A DNA stretch of 64,000 bases from Salinicola halophilus. GTDB lineage: Bacteria > Pseudomonadota > Gammaproteobacteria > Pseudomonadales > Halomonadaceae. Both the position numbers and the translations under genes were made by a program. The notes below the pieces were generated by a model. It searched no databases and was not told where the DNA came from. It saw only the letters and a program-made list of their open reading frames with translations. The stretch lies in assembly GCF_003206155.1 (NCBI RefSeq), contig NZ_PZJV01000006.1:384266-448265 (forward strand), in the 5' to 3' direction. This document shows positions 62,938 through 64,000 of the stretch, one piece after another; the stretch's first letter is position 1; each line of letters opens with the position of its first letter.

Positions 62938-63568
62938 CGAGCACCACCGATGGCTTGAACTCTTCAAAAAAGGCTTCTCCGCACGAGAAGAAACAGAGTG
63001 AGAATGACCGTAGCGGTGAGAGGCTAAGTCTGGAACCCTTCCTGCGCGCAAATCCTACCTTATTGGGCGTTCTTTGAAGCCTAGCCCCATCGGAGTGGCT
63101 ATAGCATCGATCATCCAAACCGAGCCGCGTTCCACGTGTGGCGGTAGATCGAGCCCACCCCGGAAGCACCCAGGTGAGAGCATCTCGTACTGCCCGCGCC
63201 GCACCCACGCCTTCACCATCAGCTCGCCTTCAACCAGCGCCACGACGATATGCCCGGGCGCGGCAATCCGGGCGCTCGGAACGACTCTGACTCGTCTGCG
63301 CGCCGGGTGACTCGACCGCGAAACCGGCCATCTCGGCGCTTGCCTGACGGCGAGACTCTGCGTGGCTAGACGACGCGTGAATCCCGCCGAGCGCGGCGTG
63401 CGTATCGACGGATGATCCGGTCGGTAGAGCGAGGTAGACGCGCGGGCAAAACCGCAGAATTTAACTAAAGTTAAGAATTGCGAGAGCTGGCGCCGGTCGT
63501 GCGCGCAGCGCTTTGAAGTCGAATTCGGACCCTAGGAATGACGCCCGCAGGGGTTAAGGAGTGTTGTA
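62938..63568. other. 631-bp intergenic region after the AbiE pair
   Basis: No intact gene. It holds the decayed umuD 3' end (63074-63262, separate entry) and, near the right end, the palindrome TTAACT-AA-AGTTAA (63460-63473), which shares AAAGTTAA with the 16-bp repeats at 85-164. The latter may lie in the promoter of the next gene. Confidence 0.6.
63074..63262 (-). pseudogene. Decayed fragment of a second umuD
   Basis: Plus-strand bases 63185-63257 match umuD bases 60303-60375 with only two differences I can count. The minus strand reads VEGELMVKAWVRRGQYEML, including the catalytic Lys, against VEGELTVKAWVRRGQYDLL in umuD. The text beyond is degenerate, the Ser half is missing, and homology stops sharply on the 5' side. 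It is therefore a partial duplication flanking the AbiE pair. Confidence 0.85.
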
Positions 63569-64000
63569 ATGATCCATCACGTTTGGGGGTTGATGGCGCA
63601 CCCGAAGCGCGAATGGCAGAAGATCCGCGGAGAGGATGAGAACGTCATTCAGCTCTTCGGCTCCCACGTGGCGATTCTCGCGGCCATTCCCGTGCTCTGC
63701 TCGCTGATCGGCACCACGTTCGTGGGCTGGCACTTTGGCGAGTCGGTCGAGGGGCAGGACATGCGTGTGCAGCTGAGCGCCGGCATGGCGCTGGTACTGG
63801 CTGCGCTCTTCTACGCGCTGATTCTCGGCGCGGTCTATCTCATGGGATTTGTCATCCACTGGCTGGCCGCTCGATTCGAGTCCCGGCCCAGCCTGCAGCG
63901 CTGCACCGTGTTCGCGGGGCACATGGCAACGCCGCTATTTCTCAGCGGCATCGTCACGCTGTATCCGCTGGTGTGGCTCTGCGTGCTTGCCCTGGGTATT
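63569..64000 (+). CDS. YIP1 family membrane protein (partial, cut by window end)
   Basis: First 144 codons of a gene that runs off the window. IHHVWGLMAHPKREWQKIRGED followed by several hydrophobic helices (HVAILAAIPVLCSLIG; GMALVLAALFYALILGAVYLM) is typical of bacterial YIP1-domain proteins of unknown function. ATG 63569 follows AAGGAG (about 63556-63560). Confidence 0.82.
   Translation, partial: MIHHVWGLMAHPKREWQKIRGEDENVIQLFGSHVAILAAIPVLCSLIGTTFVGWHFGESVEGQDMRVQLSAGMALVLAALFYALILGAVYLMGFVIHWLAARFESRPSLQRCTVFAGHMATPLFLSGIVTLYPLVWLCVLALGI

Noticed and set aside
1-64000. CRISPR arrays, tRNA or rRNA genes
   Set aside because: No spaced direct repeats of CRISPR length and no tRNA- or rRNA-like sequence were seen on either strand; the short tandem repeats have no spacers.

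Overview
The window is GC-rich, densely coded gammaproteobacterial chromosome, most likely from a halophilic or halotolerant member of the Halomonadaceae. This rests on the general look of the proteins, an acidic secreted protein, a cyanide-insensitive-type cytochrome bd operon, and a sucrose-phosphate-synthase-like fusion that would suit osmolyte synthesis. The family assignment is an inference; no rRNA or tRNA gene is present to confirm it.

Layout. 1-5.7 kb: a spore-coat-U type chaperone-usher fimbrial operon (two small pilins, chaperone, usher, two-domain tip protein) behind a 5-copy 16-bp tandem repeat. 5.8-7.05 kb: a CynX/NimT-type MFS permease, opposite strand. 7.4-13.6 kb: cytochrome bd oxidase (cydA, cydB) and its assembly transporter (cydD, cydC). 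13.7-14.9 kb: a Fic AMP-transferase with its own upstream inverted repeat. 15.2-31.2 kb: a complete BREX phage-defence locus, brxE-brxA-brxB-brxC-pglX-(GmrSD/BrxU-like gene)-pglZ-brxL. Its pglX is broken into two halves by a one-base frame change at a G4A4 run, and the start of the second half is AT-rich like a swapped target-recognition segment. 31.4-33.5 kb: an autotransporter carrying a GH114/TM1410-like passenger, with no visible signal peptide. 34.1-41.3 kb: a full cytochrome c maturation cluster in a permuted order (ccmFGH-ABC-I-DE). 41.5-43.8 kb: DUF2946, PepSY-TM and a small His-tailed protein, possibly metal-related. 44.0-48.6 kb: MFS exporter with divergent LysR regulator, a DUF6064-like membrane protein, a Tat-type aldo/keto reductase and an acidic secreted protein. 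48.9-54.3 kb: a glycosyltransferase cluster around a sucrose-phosphate synthase/phosphatase-like fusion. 54.4-56 kb: DUF5519 protein and a metallo-beta-lactamase-fold hydrolase. 56-63.3 kb: a second accessory stretch with a broken phage-type S24 repressor, an AT-rich orphan OLD nuclease, an SRAP protein, SOS-controlled umuDC, an AbiE-type toxin-antitoxin pair and a decayed second copy of the umuD 3' end. 63.6 kb to the edge: a partial YIP1-family membrane protein.

How the parts fit. The window alternates core physiology (bd oxidase, c-type cytochrome assembly, DNA damage tolerance) with two defence islands. In the first, BREX modification (PglX) and exclusion (BrxC, PglZ, BrxL) would act beside a GmrSD-type enzyme expected to attack phage DNA carrying modified bases. 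In the second, an OLD nuclease and an AbiE pair sit around umuDC, next to phage remnants and a repeat family that also occurs downstream of cydB. A further theme is many short tandem duplications (6, 15, 16 bp and longer) in both coding and intergenic DNA.

Starts were chosen from ribosome-binding sites, overlaps and signal peptides where visible. Family calls come from reading the proteins, not from a database search.
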